A stretch of 64,000 nucleotides of DNA, taken from Georgenia_B sunbinii. Its GTDB lineage: Bacteria; Actinomycetota; Actinomycetes; Actinomycetales; Actinomycetaceae. A program made the translations under genes and the position numbers. Below the pieces are notes generated by a model. That model had not been told where the DNA came from, did no database searches, and worked only from the letters and a program-made list of their open reading frames with translations. Where the stretch lies: NCBI RefSeq assembly GCF_036421855.1, contig NZ_JAZGOK010000009.1. One strand, written 5' to 3'. Positions 15,142-22,875 of the stretch are shown here, piece by piece (position 1 is the stretch's first letter; the number at the start of each line of letters is the position of its first letter).

Positions 15142-16188
15142 GAGCGACGCGGATACAGGGGGCGNGGCAAGCTGGTCGCGGTCGACCTCGACGTCGGCGA
15201 CGGCCGGCTGCGTGACGTCAGCGTCTCGGGGGACTTCTTCCTCGAGCCGGACTCCGCGCTCGGTGCCATCAACCGGGCGATCGAGGGCCAGCCGGACACC
15301 GCCGGCGCCGAGGAGATCGCGCGCGCCATCGACCGCGCCCTCGACCCCGACGTCGCACTCGTCGGCTTCACCTCCGACGCCGTCGGGATCGCGGTGCGCC
15401 GCGCGCTGGGCCACGCGACGAGTTGGACCGACCACACCTTCGACGTCATCGGCCCGCGGACGCTGCACCCGGCGCTGCACGTCGCGCTCGACCAGGTGAT
15501 CCCCGAGGAGGTCGCCGCCGGTCGGCGCGGACCAACGATGCGGATCTGGGACTGGGACGCCCCGCTGGTGGTCATCGGCTCGTTCCAGTCGGTCCGCAAC
15601 GAGATCGACCCCGAGGGGCTGGCACGCCACGGCATGATGGTCGTGCGCCGGGTCTCCGGCGGCGGGGCGATGTTCATGGAGCCGGGCAACTGCCTCACCT
15701 ACTCGCTGGTCGTGCCGACGTCACTGGTCGAGGGCCTGAGCTTCGAGCGCTCCTACGCCTTCCTCGACGACTGGGTGCTCGGCGCGCTCGCCGACGTCGG
15801 CATCCGGGCCCGGTACGTCCCGCTCAACGACATCGTCTCCGACCAGGGCAAGATCGGCGGCGCCGCGCAGAAGCGGTTCGCCAGCGGGGTGGTCCTCCAC
15901 CACGTGACGATGAGCTACGACATCGACGCCGACAAGATGCTCGAGGTGCTGCGCATCGGCCGGGAGAAGATGTCGGACAAGGGCACCAAGAGCGCGAACA
16001 AGCGGGTCGACCCGATGCGCTCGCAGACCGGCATGGCACGTGCGGACATCATCGACGCATTCATCGCGCACTTCGAGGGCCGCTACGACACCCGCCGCTC
16101 GGAGTACACCGACGAGGAGCTGCGCCGCGCCGAGGAGCTCATGCGGACCAAGTTCCTCGACGACGAGTGGACCTACCGGGTGCCGTAG
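15142..16188 (+). CDS. lplA: lipoate-protein ligase A, 5' end unresolved
   Basis: About 348 residues of the biotin/lipoate ligase fold. The reading frame contains KLVAVDLDVGDGRLRDVSVS, the catalytic-loop RRVSGGGAMFMEPGN with conserved VVRRVSGG, and NDIVSDQGKIGGAAQKR carrying the conserved adenylation lysine. It should attach lipoate or octanoate to E2 subunits or GCV-H. The accessory lipoate-binding region (here at the N-terminus, GDFFLEPDSA) is present. No ATG, GTG or TTG occurs in frame between the cimA stop and residue KLV; the N at 15165 lies in that very region, so the true start is probably lost to an assembly error. The start given is nominal. Confidence 0.85.
   Translation, partial: ERRGYRGXGKLVAVDLDVGDGRLRDVSVSGDFFLEPDSALGAINRAIEGQPDTAGAEEIARAIDRALDPDVALVGFTSDAVGIAVRRALGHATSWTDHTFDVIGPRTLHPALHVALDQVIPEEVAAGRRGPTMRIWDWDAPLVVIGSFQSVRNEIDPEGLARHGMMVVRRVSGGGAMFMEPGNCLTYSLVVPTSLVEGLSFERSYAFLDDWVLGALADVGIRARYVPLNDIVSDQGKIGGAAQKRFASGVVLHHVTMSYDIDADKMLEVLRIGREKMSDKGTKSANKRVDPMRSQTGMARADIIDAFIAHFEGRYDTRRSEYTDEELRRAEELMRTKFLDDEWTYRVP
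15165..15165. other. ambiguous base (N) in the assembly
   Basis: This is the only non-ACGT base in the window. In the lplA frame it completes the codon CGN, which is arginine whatever the base, so it does not break the frame. The lack of a start codon and the poor match of the preceding 20 bases to the expected start of LplA suggest that the flanking sequence is also unreliable. Confidence 0.95.
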
Positions 16189-16289
16189 GGAAGCACGGGC
16201 TCGGGCGCGCCGCCCAGGAACCTCACAGTTGCGGCCGGTACGGTGCCCGACGCGGCGGAACACTCCGTCGGCCCAGTTGTAGGAGATTG

Positions 16290-17582
16290 ATGACCTCGCC
16301 CGAGCACCCCACGCCGACCGACGTCCCCGACGAGACCGGTGACCTCCCGCCCAGCGACGGCTCGACCGCGTCGCCGACCGCGGACCCGGAACCACCGGCA
16401 GTGGTGGTGGCCGACGACGACGGCGGTCGTGTGACCTCCCGGGGCGGCGTCGTCCGGATCGTCGGCGTCGTCCTCGCGCTCATGCTGTCCGTGGTGTTCG
16501 CCGTGGTGGCCATCGCCGTCCCGTACCTGGACACCAACCCGCGCGAGATACCCGTCGGTGCCGTGGGGGAGTCGGCGAGCCAGCTCGAGGAGATGCTGGA
16601 GTCGATCCAGCCCGGCGGGTTCGACGTCGTGACCTACGACGACGCGGAGGCCCTGCGGGAGGCGGTGCTCGTCCGCGAGATCTACGCCGGCTTCTCGATC
16701 GACGAGACGTCCGCGACGGCCCTCATCTCCTCCGGCTCCGGGTCGGTGATGAGCCAGTACCTGGGATCAGTCGGCGGCGCATTGGGCGCCAGCGTCGAGG
16801 ACGTGGCGCCCGGCAGCCAGGACGACCCGAGCGGGTACGGCATCCACGTCGGCGCTGCGCTCGCGGCGGTCGCGGGGCTGCTGGGGGCGGTGCTGATCGG
16901 CCGGCTCGCACCGGGCCGGCTGAAGACCCAGCTCATCGCCACCCTGGGACTGGCGATCGGGCTCGGGGTGGCGATCGCCGGTGCGCTCGAGCTCGTCGGG
17001 AGCATCGACGGCGCGCTGCTGCCGGTGGCCGCCGTCGTGGCGCTCGCCGTCCTCGCCGTGGCGCTTCCGGCCCTCGGACTGATGGCGATCGGCGGACTGG
17101 TCCTGGCGGCAGCGTTCGCCCTGCTGGTCGTGGTTCCGGGCATTGGCCTGGCCGGCATCACATCGGCGCCGCCGCTGCTGCCTGCCGGCTGGGGAGCCGT
17201 GGGACAGATGCTGCCCGGCGGGGCACTCGGGTCCCTGGTGCGGTCCACCGCCTTCTTCAGCGGCGGTGGCGGGCTCGCTCCGGCGCTCGTCCTGCTCGCG
17301 TGGGTGGTGGCCGGGCTGGCGCTCGTCGCCGTCGCCCACCTCACGCGCCGATCGGCAGGGACGCCCACCACCGTCGTCGCTGAGCCGGTCGCGGAGGATG
17401 ACGACGTCGTGGAGCCGGTGGCCGAGGATGACGACATCCGTGTCGACGAGCCCGACGACGACGACACCGCGGACGAGCCGACCGGGGACGACGACATCCG
17501 CGTCGACGAGCCGGCCGACGGCGACGACGTCGCCGACGAGCCGGCCGCGGACGACGACATCCGCACCGAGCGGGAGCGCTGA
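16290..17582 (+). CDS. multi-pass membrane protein with acidic repeat tail
   Basis: A 430-residue membrane protein. After a Pro/Asp-rich cytoplasmic N-terminus (about 1-55), one helix (about 57-78) leads into an external domain (about 80-190) holding QLEEMLESIQPGGFDVVTYDD. Five or six more helices lie between 190 and 355. This layout resembles the YhgE/Pip or DUF3533 ABC-2-like membrane proteins. The C-terminal tail is an acidic tandem repeat with three copies of a DDDIR motif. It starts at an ATG nine bases after AGGAGA. Function is unknown; no ATPase gene is adjacent. Confidence 0.75.
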   Translation: MTSPEHPTPTDVPDETGDLPPSDGSTASPTADPEPPAVVVADDDGGRVTSRGGVVRIVGVVLALMLSVVFAVVAIAVPYLDTNPREIPVGAVGESASQLEEMLESIQPGGFDVVTYDDAEALREAVLVREIYAGFSIDETSATALISSGSGSVMSQYLGSVGGALGASVEDVAPGSQDDPSGYGIHVGAALAAVAGLLGAVLIGRLAPGRLKTQLIATLGLAIGLGVAIAGALELVGSIDGALLPVAAVVALAVLAVALPALGLMAIGGLVLAAAFALLVVVPGIGLAGITSAPPLLPAGWGAVGQMLPGGALGSLVRSTAFFSGGGGLAPALVLLAWVVAGLALVAVAHLTRRSAGTPTTVVAEPVAEDDDVVEPVAEDDDIRVDEPDDDDTADEPTGDDDIRVDEPADGDDVADEPAADDDIRTERER

Positions 17583-17667
17583 GCGCGGCACCACATGGCA
17601 CGGGGCACCCGCCGCCGGGCGGCCGGGGCGGGCCACGCCGTCGGGACGGGATATCCTCGGCACTGTG

Positions 17668-18378
17668 ATGTCGGAGTTCTCCCAGCGGCTCGCGGCGGTG
17701 CGGCACCGGATCGCGACAGCGGCAGAGGTGGTCGGGCGCCGGCCCGACGAGGTCGAGCTGCTCGTCGCCGTCAAGGAGCAGGACGCCGAACGGGTCCGCC
17801 ACGTGGTCGGCGACGGCGCGCGCCTCCTCGGACACAACCGGGCGCAGGAGCTCATCGCGATGACGCCGGCGATCGTCGATCTGTCCCACGAGATGCACTT
17901 CATCGGCCACCTGCAGTCCAACAAGGCCGGCAAGGTGGTCCCGCTCGTCTCGTGCGTGCAGAGCGTGGGCAGCTTCGCACTGGCCGAACGGCTCGACCGG
18001 CTCGCGACGGCGGCCGACCGGATCCTCGACGTGTTCGTCCAGGTCAACACCTCCGAGGAACCCACCAAGGGCGGCATCCACGTCGCCGACGCGGTCGAGC
18101 TGGCGGCCGGGGTGGGCACGCTGACGCACCTGCGGCTGCGCGGGCTGATGACCATCGGGGCCAACTCGACCGACGTCGACGTCGTCCGCGGCTCCTACGA
18201 GCGGCTCGCGCAGCTGCGCGACGAGGTGCGTGACGCGCGGGCGCCGGGCACCGCCGAGGCCGTCGAGCTGTCGATGGGGATGAGCAACGACCTGGAGATC
18301 GCCGTCGCCGCGGGCGCCACCATGGTGCGCGTCGGGGCCGGGGTGTTCGGGCCGCGCACCGCCGTCTCGCCGGTATGA
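17668..18378 (+). CDS. YggS-family PLP homeostasis protein
   Basis: This 236-residue protein has the alanine-racemase-like TIM barrel of the YggS/PROSC family, which binds pyridoxal phosphate and buffers B6 vitamers. The PLP lysine is in LLVAVKEQDAERV. HFIGHLQSNKAGKVV, VFVQVNTSEEPTKGG, LRGLMTIG, LSMGMSNDLEIAVAAGATMVRVG complete the signature. The usual GENY/GENR motif reads LLGHNRAQEL here. A GTG (17665) directly precedes the chosen ATG and could be used instead. It does not sit in the cell-division cluster where many actinobacterial yggS genes lie, so it may be a paralogue. Confidence 0.9.
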   Translation: MSEFSQRLAAVRHRIATAAEVVGRRPDEVELLVAVKEQDAERVRHVVGDGARLLGHNRAQELIAMTPAIVDLSHEMHFIGHLQSNKAGKVVPLVSCVQSVGSFALAERLDRLATAADRILDVFVQVNTSEEPTKGGIHVADAVELAAGVGTLTHLRLRGLMTIGANSTDVDVVRGSYERLAQLRDEVRDARAPGTAEAVELSMGMSNDLEIAVAAGATMVRVGAGVFGPRTAVSPV

Positions 18379-18415
18379 CCGCCGGAGCGGCGCCGTGACG
18401 GCCGGAGCGGCGCCG
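18376..18415. repeat. 20-bp tandem duplication at a gene junction
   Basis: Two nearly identical 20-base copies, TGACCGCCGGAGCGGCGCCG and the same with one change, span the gap between the yggS stop and the start of the TauE gene. Each copy contains a GTG/TGA context, so the duplication moved the exporter start away from the yggS stop. Confidence 0.8.
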
Positions 18416-19248
18416 TGATCCTGGCGGCAGCCATCGGGGTCCTCGTCGGCGTCGTGGTCGGCACCCTCGGGGCCGGTGGTGGGATCCTGTCGTTCCCGAT
18501 CCTCGTCTACGTGCTCGGCTTCGAGCCGCACGCCGCCGCGGCGGCCTCCCTGGTGATCGTCGGGGCATCCTCGCTGGTGTCGCTGCTGCCCCACGCCCGT
18601 GCCGGGCACGTGAACTGGACGCAGGGGCTGGCCTTCGGCGGACTGGGTAGCGTCGGCGCGCTCGCCGGCGCGTGGACGGCGCGGCTCATCGACGCCGAGC
18701 TGCTCATGGTGCTGCTCGCTGCGCTGCTGCTCGCGGTGGCCACCATCATGCTGCGCCGGTCCTGGCGGAGGGCACGTCAGGAGCGTGGGCGGCTCTCCGC
18801 GGCTGGTACCAGCCCGGCTGGCGACGTCGAGGCTGACGCTGACGACGCGGGACACCGGACGGCTCGACGGCGGCCGTTGCTCACCGTCGTCGCCGCCAGC
18901 GTCGCGGGCCTGCTCACCGGGCTCTTCGGGGTCGGCGGCGGGTTCATCGTGGTGCCTGCCCTGGTGCTGGTCATGGGGGTCGGGATGCGCGCCGCGGTGG
19001 GGACCTCGCTGCTCGTCATCGCCGTCAACACCGTCGTGGGGCTGGCCGGCCGCATCGGGCAGAGCTACCCGATGGACTGGTGGGTCGTCGCCGCCTTTGC
19101 GGTGACGTCGATGGTGGGTGGCCTCCTCGGTGCCCGGCTGTCGACCCGCGCCAAGCCCGCCACCCTGAGCCTGCTGTTCGGTCTGTTGCTCGCGGCCGTC
19201 GCGGTGGCCACCGCCGTGCAGGCGGTGCCGGCGCTCATCGCTGGCTGA
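18415..19248 (+). CDS. TauE/SafE-family membrane transporter
   Basis: A 277-residue protein with eight predicted membrane helices in two homologous halves. The signature loops VGTLGAGGGILSFPILVYVLG and LTGLFGVGGGFIVVPALVLV mark the TauE/SafE (UPF0721) family of probable sulfite or organosulfonate exporters. A long Arg- and Asp-rich cytoplasmic loop (about 115-155) separates the halves. The GTG start lies 36 bases after yggS, within a 20-bp duplication. Substrate is not predictable from sequence. Confidence 0.9.
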   Translation: MILAAAIGVLVGVVVGTLGAGGGILSFPILVYVLGFEPHAAAAASLVIVGASSLVSLLPHARAGHVNWTQGLAFGGLGSVGALAGAWTARLIDAELLMVLLAALLLAVATIMLRRSWRRARQERGRLSAAGTSPAGDVEADADDAGHRTARRRPLLTVVAASVAGLLTGLFGVGGGFIVVPALVLVMGVGMRAAVGTSLLVIAVNTVVGLAGRIGQSYPMDWWVVAAFAVTSMVGGLLGARLSTRAKPATLSLLFGLLLAAVAVATAVQAVPALIAG

Positions 19249-19315
19249 GGCCCGCGTCCGCCTGGCTGCCCGGCCACACGCCGTCCCGGCGGCCCAACCA
19301 CCCCGCCGCCGTCGG

Positions 19316-21331
19316 TCAGCCGCCGACGTGGATCGTCGGGCGATGCTCGGGCCGGGACTCGGTGCGCCGGATGATCTCGCGGACCATCACCGGGGTGTCC
19401 CCCTGCCCGAGGAACAGGTAGCGCAGCAGGTGGTGCACCGGCGACCCCTCGGACCAGGCGAAGTAGCAGTGCGGCCGGGTGCCGGTGGTGGTGCCGAGCG
19501 CGATGAGGATGCCGGCGATCGCGTTCGGCACGGCCGGGCTCCGGACGCGCAGCACCCGGTGGCCGTCGACCTGAACGCCGCGCACCTCGAGGTCCTCGCT
19601 GAACCGCGACGGGTCGTCGACGTCGACCTCGAGGAACAGCACGTGGGAGACCGCGGGCAGCGGGTTGAGGGTGTGCTGCTCACGCTCCTTGTGCGCGTAC
19701 TGCTCCGCACCGCCGGGCTCGTGACGCTTGGCGATGACGCGCAGCGTGCCGTCCTGGCGCAGCGCGTCGGTGATGTAGCGGCGCGCGGCGTCGTCGAAGC
19801 TGATCGACCCGACCCGCAGCTCGATGGAGCGGGCCGCCCGCGAGACGAGCGAGACGGCCATGATGACAACGACGAACAACCCGGCGAAGGCGATCCCGTC
19901 GGGGTGGGTGATGATGTTGTCGACGAGGGCGTAGCCGAGGATCACGCTGAGCAGCCCGAACCCGACGACGGCGCGGCGGCGCGCCTTCCGGGCCGACGAG
20001 ATGGTCACCGCGACCGCACCGGACAGCATCATCGCGAGGATGCCGGTCGCATACGCCCCGGCCTGCCGGTCGACGTCGGCGTCGAAGCCGATCGTCAGGA
20101 GCACGGCGACGGCGGTGAGCACGAGGACGACCGGCCGCACCGCCCGGCCCCACTCCGGCGCCATGCCGTAGCCGGGCAGGTAGCGCGGCACGATGTTGAT
20201 GAGGCCGGCCAGCGCCGAGGCGCCGGCGAACCACAGGATGAGGATGGTGCTGACGTCGTAGGCGGTGCCGACGCCCTCGCCGAGCAGGTCGTGCGCGACG
20301 TAGGCCAGCGCCCGGCCGTTCGCGGCGCCGCCGGGGGCGAACTCCTCGGGTGGGATGAGGACGGCCGTGACGACGCTGGTCGCCAGCAGGTAGCCGGACA
20401 TGATGACCGCCGCGGTGGTCAGCAGCTTGCGGGTGTTGTGCACCCGGGCCTGCAGGTGGCGGTGGCCGTGCCCTTCGGCCGCCACGAGGGGCATCATGCT
20501 CACGCCGGTCTCGAACCCGGAGAGTCCGAGCACCAGCAGCGGGAAGGCGATGACGAGCGCGGTCAGCGCCTCGGTGGCGGAGCCGGCCGTCGCAGCCTGC
20601 GCCCACGCCAGGCTGAGGTCCGGGCGCGAGACGATCTCGACGACCCCCGCGGTGACGACGACGGCGTTGAGCCCGAGGAACAGCGCCACGACCGGGATGG
20701 CGACGCCGATCGCCTCGGTGAAGCCGAGGAGGAACACCCCACCGAGCACGAGGAGCAGGGTGACGGTGACCGCGATCGCCTGTCCCGACAGCGCCCCGGG
20801 TGCGAGCGGGCTCTGGAGCACGTGGACCGACGCGTCCGCTGCGGAGAGCGTGATGGTGATGACCCAGGAGGTCACCACGAAGCCGAGCAGCACGAGGACG
20901 AACACCTTGCCGCGCCAGAACGGCAGGAGGTGCTCGAGCATCGCGATCGAGCCCTGGCCACGAGGGCTCTGCGCCGCTACTCGCCGGTACATCGGCAGCA
21001 CACCGAGCAGGGTGAGTGCGACGATGAGGGCCGTCGCCAGCGGTGACAGCGCCCCCGCGGCCAGCGCCGCGATGCCGGGCAGGTAGGCGAGCGTGGAGAA
21101 GTAGTCCACCCCGGTGAGGCACATGACCTTCCACCAGGCGTGCTGGCGATCGGCCGGGTCGGCGGTGTGCGGCCCGGTGGGGCTCACCTGGTGGCGCAGC
21201 AGCCACCGCACGACGCCGGTACGGGCCTCCGGCGGCGGTGCCGGGTTCGGCACCCGGCGCGGGATCCGGCTCCGGGCCGCACCCGGAGCCGCCGTCGTCA
21301 CACGCCTCGCCGGGCGCGCGTGATTCGGCAT
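19316..21331 (-). CDS. APC-superfamily amino acid permease
   Basis: A 671-residue protein with about 12 membrane helices (residues about 60-510) in the APC fold, opening with WWKVMCLTGVDYFSTLAYLPG, and a cytosolic C-terminal domain (about 515-671) that may regulate transport. LGLSGFETGVSMMPLV is the substrate-pathway helix. A frame extends farther upstream, but those codons overlap the perfect hairpin at 21392-21427, which belongs to the preceding gene. The ATG at 21331 (MPNHARPARR) is therefore chosen. The first 45 residues are basic and probably disordered. It is convergent with the TauE gene. Confidence 0.85.
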   Translation of the reverse strand: MPNHARPARRVTTAAPGAARSRIPRRVPNPAPPPEARTGVVRWLLRHQVSPTGPHTADPADRQHAWWKVMCLTGVDYFSTLAYLPGIAALAAGALSPLATALIVALTLLGVLPMYRRVAAQSPRGQGSIAMLEHLLPFWRGKVFVLVLLGFVVTSWVITITLSAADASVHVLQSPLAPGALSGQAIAVTVTLLLVLGGVFLLGFTEAIGVAIPVVALFLGLNAVVVTAGVVEIVSRPDLSLAWAQAATAGSATEALTALVIAFPLLVLGLSGFETGVSMMPLVAAEGHGHRHLQARVHNTRKLLTTAAVIMSGYLLATSVVTAVLIPPEEFAPGGAANGRALAYVAHDLLGEGVGTAYDVSTILILWFAGASALAGLINIVPRYLPGYGMAPEWGRAVRPVVLVLTAVAVLLTIGFDADVDRQAGAYATGILAMMLSGAVAVTISSARKARRRAVVGFGLLSVILGYALVDNIITHPDGIAFAGLFVVVIMAVSLVSRAARSIELRVGSISFDDAARRYITDALRQDGTLRVIAKRHEPGGAEQYAHKEREQHTLNPLPAVSHVLFLEVDVDDPSRFSEDLEVRGVQVDGHRVLRVRSPAVPNAIAGILIALGTTTGTRPHCYFAWSEGSPVHHLLRYLFLGQGDTPVMVREIIRRTESRPEHRPTIHVGG

Positions 21332-21391
21332 CGCGCCGTCCGGGCCTGTCGAGAAGGCCACAGCGAGAGCGTACGCCTCACCGACGACGAA

Positions 21392-21427
21392 GGGGTGGTA
21401 GCCGGACACTGGTCCGGCTACCACCCC
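21392..21427. terminator. perfect 16-bp hairpin ending the copper-protein operon
   Basis: Arms 21392-21407 and 21412-21427 are perfectly complementary around the loop ACTG. It lies 24 bases past the stop of the cupredoxin-type gene and before the start of the next minus-strand gene, so it terminates the three-gene operon. Confidence 0.85.
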
Positions 21428-21451
21428 TGCGATCACGTCGCGGTCAGCTGG

Positions 21452-22768
21452 CTACTTGCCGACCTCCGAGCGGGCGGCGGCTCGCAGGATCGCGCCGATC
21501 TCCCGCTGGGAGATGACGCCGTCGCCGGCGAGCGGCCGGACCACGTCGCCGACGTGCCGGACGAACTGGCCGTGGGTCGCGTAGTCACCGCCCTCGTCAA
21601 TGAGGTCGTTGATCGTGCAGCCGTCGCCGAGATCGGCGTTGGCCACCCCGCTGTCGACGTCGCCGATGATGACCGTCGCCCGGGTGTCGGAGCACTCGCC
21701 CGGGTCCGGGTCGCCGCCGTCCTCCTCGACGATCGTGAGGCTGACCGACCCGTCGGCGGTGTTGCCGGCGACGTCGGTGGCTCGGTAGTCGACGGTGTGG
21801 TCACCGACCTCCGAGATCGCGATCGGTGCGTGGTAGTGCGTGAACTCGCCGTCGTTGAGTGAGTACTCGATGGTGTCGACGCCGGAGTCGTCGTCGGTGG
21901 CGGTGATGGCGACCTCGGCGGAGCCGATGAAGTTGCCGTCCTCGTCCTGGTCGCCGGTGGCTTCGGCGGTGACGGTCGGGGGAGTGGTGTCCTCGGGGTC
22001 GGGTTCGCCGCCGTCGTCCTCGACGATGGTCAGGTCCACCGTGCCGTCGGCGGTGTTGCCGGCGACGTCGGTGGCTCGGTAGTTGACGGTGTGGTCGCCG
22101 AGCTCGGTGATGGTGATGGGCTCGGTGTAGGGGGCGAACTCGCCGTCGTTGAGTGAGTACTCGATGGTGTCGACGCCGGAGTCGTCGTCGGTGGCGGTGA
22201 TGGCGACCTCGGCGGAGCCGATGAAGTTGCCGTCCTCGTCCTGGTCGCCGGTGACCTCGGCGGAGACCGCCGGGGGAGTGGTGTCCTCCGGGTCCGGTTC
22301 GCCACCGCCGTCGTCGGTGACGGTGAACTCGCCCGTCATCATCCCGTGGCCCGGGATGGCGCAGAAGTACCGGTAGGTGCCCGGCGTCAGGGTGATCTCG
22401 GCCTCGTAGTACCCCTCGTTCGCGTCGTACGGGTTGGCGGTGATGTTGAGGTCGACGTCGTGGTTGTAGCCCGGCGTCGAGGTGTCGAAGGTCAGCGTGT
22501 GGGGCATGCCGGAGGTGTTCCCGGCCGCCACGCTGTTGTCGAAGATGACCTGCGCGGTCCCGGCGACCGCCGTCTCCGGTGCGCTGAGATAGTCGGTGAC
22601 GCTGTTGCCCGACGTCCAGGTGAGCACCTGGTCCTGGGCGGAGGCCGCCATCGGGACGAGGGAGAGGCCGGTGATCGCGCCAAGGAGGGCGACGACGATG
22701 CGCCGGAGCAGTGTGCGGCGTGCCGGTCGACGATGGTGGATCTGGGGTGACATCACTTGCTGAGACAT
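21452..22768 (-). CDS. secreted plastocyanin-like protein with beta-sandwich repeats
   Basis: A 438-residue secreted protein. After a signal peptide (about 1-45, ending ASA) comes a cupredoxin domain (about 47-155). Its ligand loop FCAIPGHGMMTGEF gives Cys, His and Met, and the fourth ligand is the His in MPHTLTF; together this is a blue type-1 copper site. Two nearly identical modules of about 95 residues follow, of the OmpL47/Ig-like kind (SAEVAITATDDDSGVDTIEY, then YRATDVAGNTADG). A C-terminal domain of about 75 residues (IGDVDSGVAN ... CTINDLID ... HGQFVRHV) is also present in the neighbouring protein. It is the last gene of the operon and a candidate electron carrier. Confidence 0.88.
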   Translation of the reverse strand: MSQQVMSPQIHHRRPARRTLLRRIVVALLGAITGLSLVPMAASAQDQVLTWTSGNSVTDYLSAPETAVAGTAQVIFDNSVAAGNTSGMPHTLTFDTSTPGYNHDVDLNITANPYDANEGYYEAEITLTPGTYRYFCAIPGHGMMTGEFTVTDDGGGEPDPEDTTPPAVSAEVTGDQDEDGNFIGSAEVAITATDDDSGVDTIEYSLNDGEFAPYTEPITITELGDHTVNYRATDVAGNTADGTVDLTIVEDDGGEPDPEDTTPPTVTAEATGDQDEDGNFIGSAEVAITATDDDSGVDTIEYSLNDGEFTHYHAPIAISEVGDHTVDYRATDVAGNTADGSVSLTIVEEDGGDPDPGECSDTRATVIIGDVDSGVANADLGDGCTINDLIDEGGDYATHGQFVRHVGDVVRPLAGDGVISQREIGAILRAAARSEVGK

Positions 22769-22875
22769 ATGAGCAGTGCACCTTTCGGGTTGCGGGAGGC
22801 TCAAGGTGACTTTCGGTAGGGGGCCGGTGCGGCGAGCGGGCTGCCCGCTCGCCGCACCGGCCCGTGGATCACGAC

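Noticed and set aside
18376..18415. Possible short coupled reading frame in the 20-bp duplication
   Set aside because: GTG in the second copy is followed by a stop after seven codons; no sign of function.
21332..21436. Longer N-terminus for the APC permease
   Set aside because: The extra codons run through the perfect hairpin that terminates the upstream operon.
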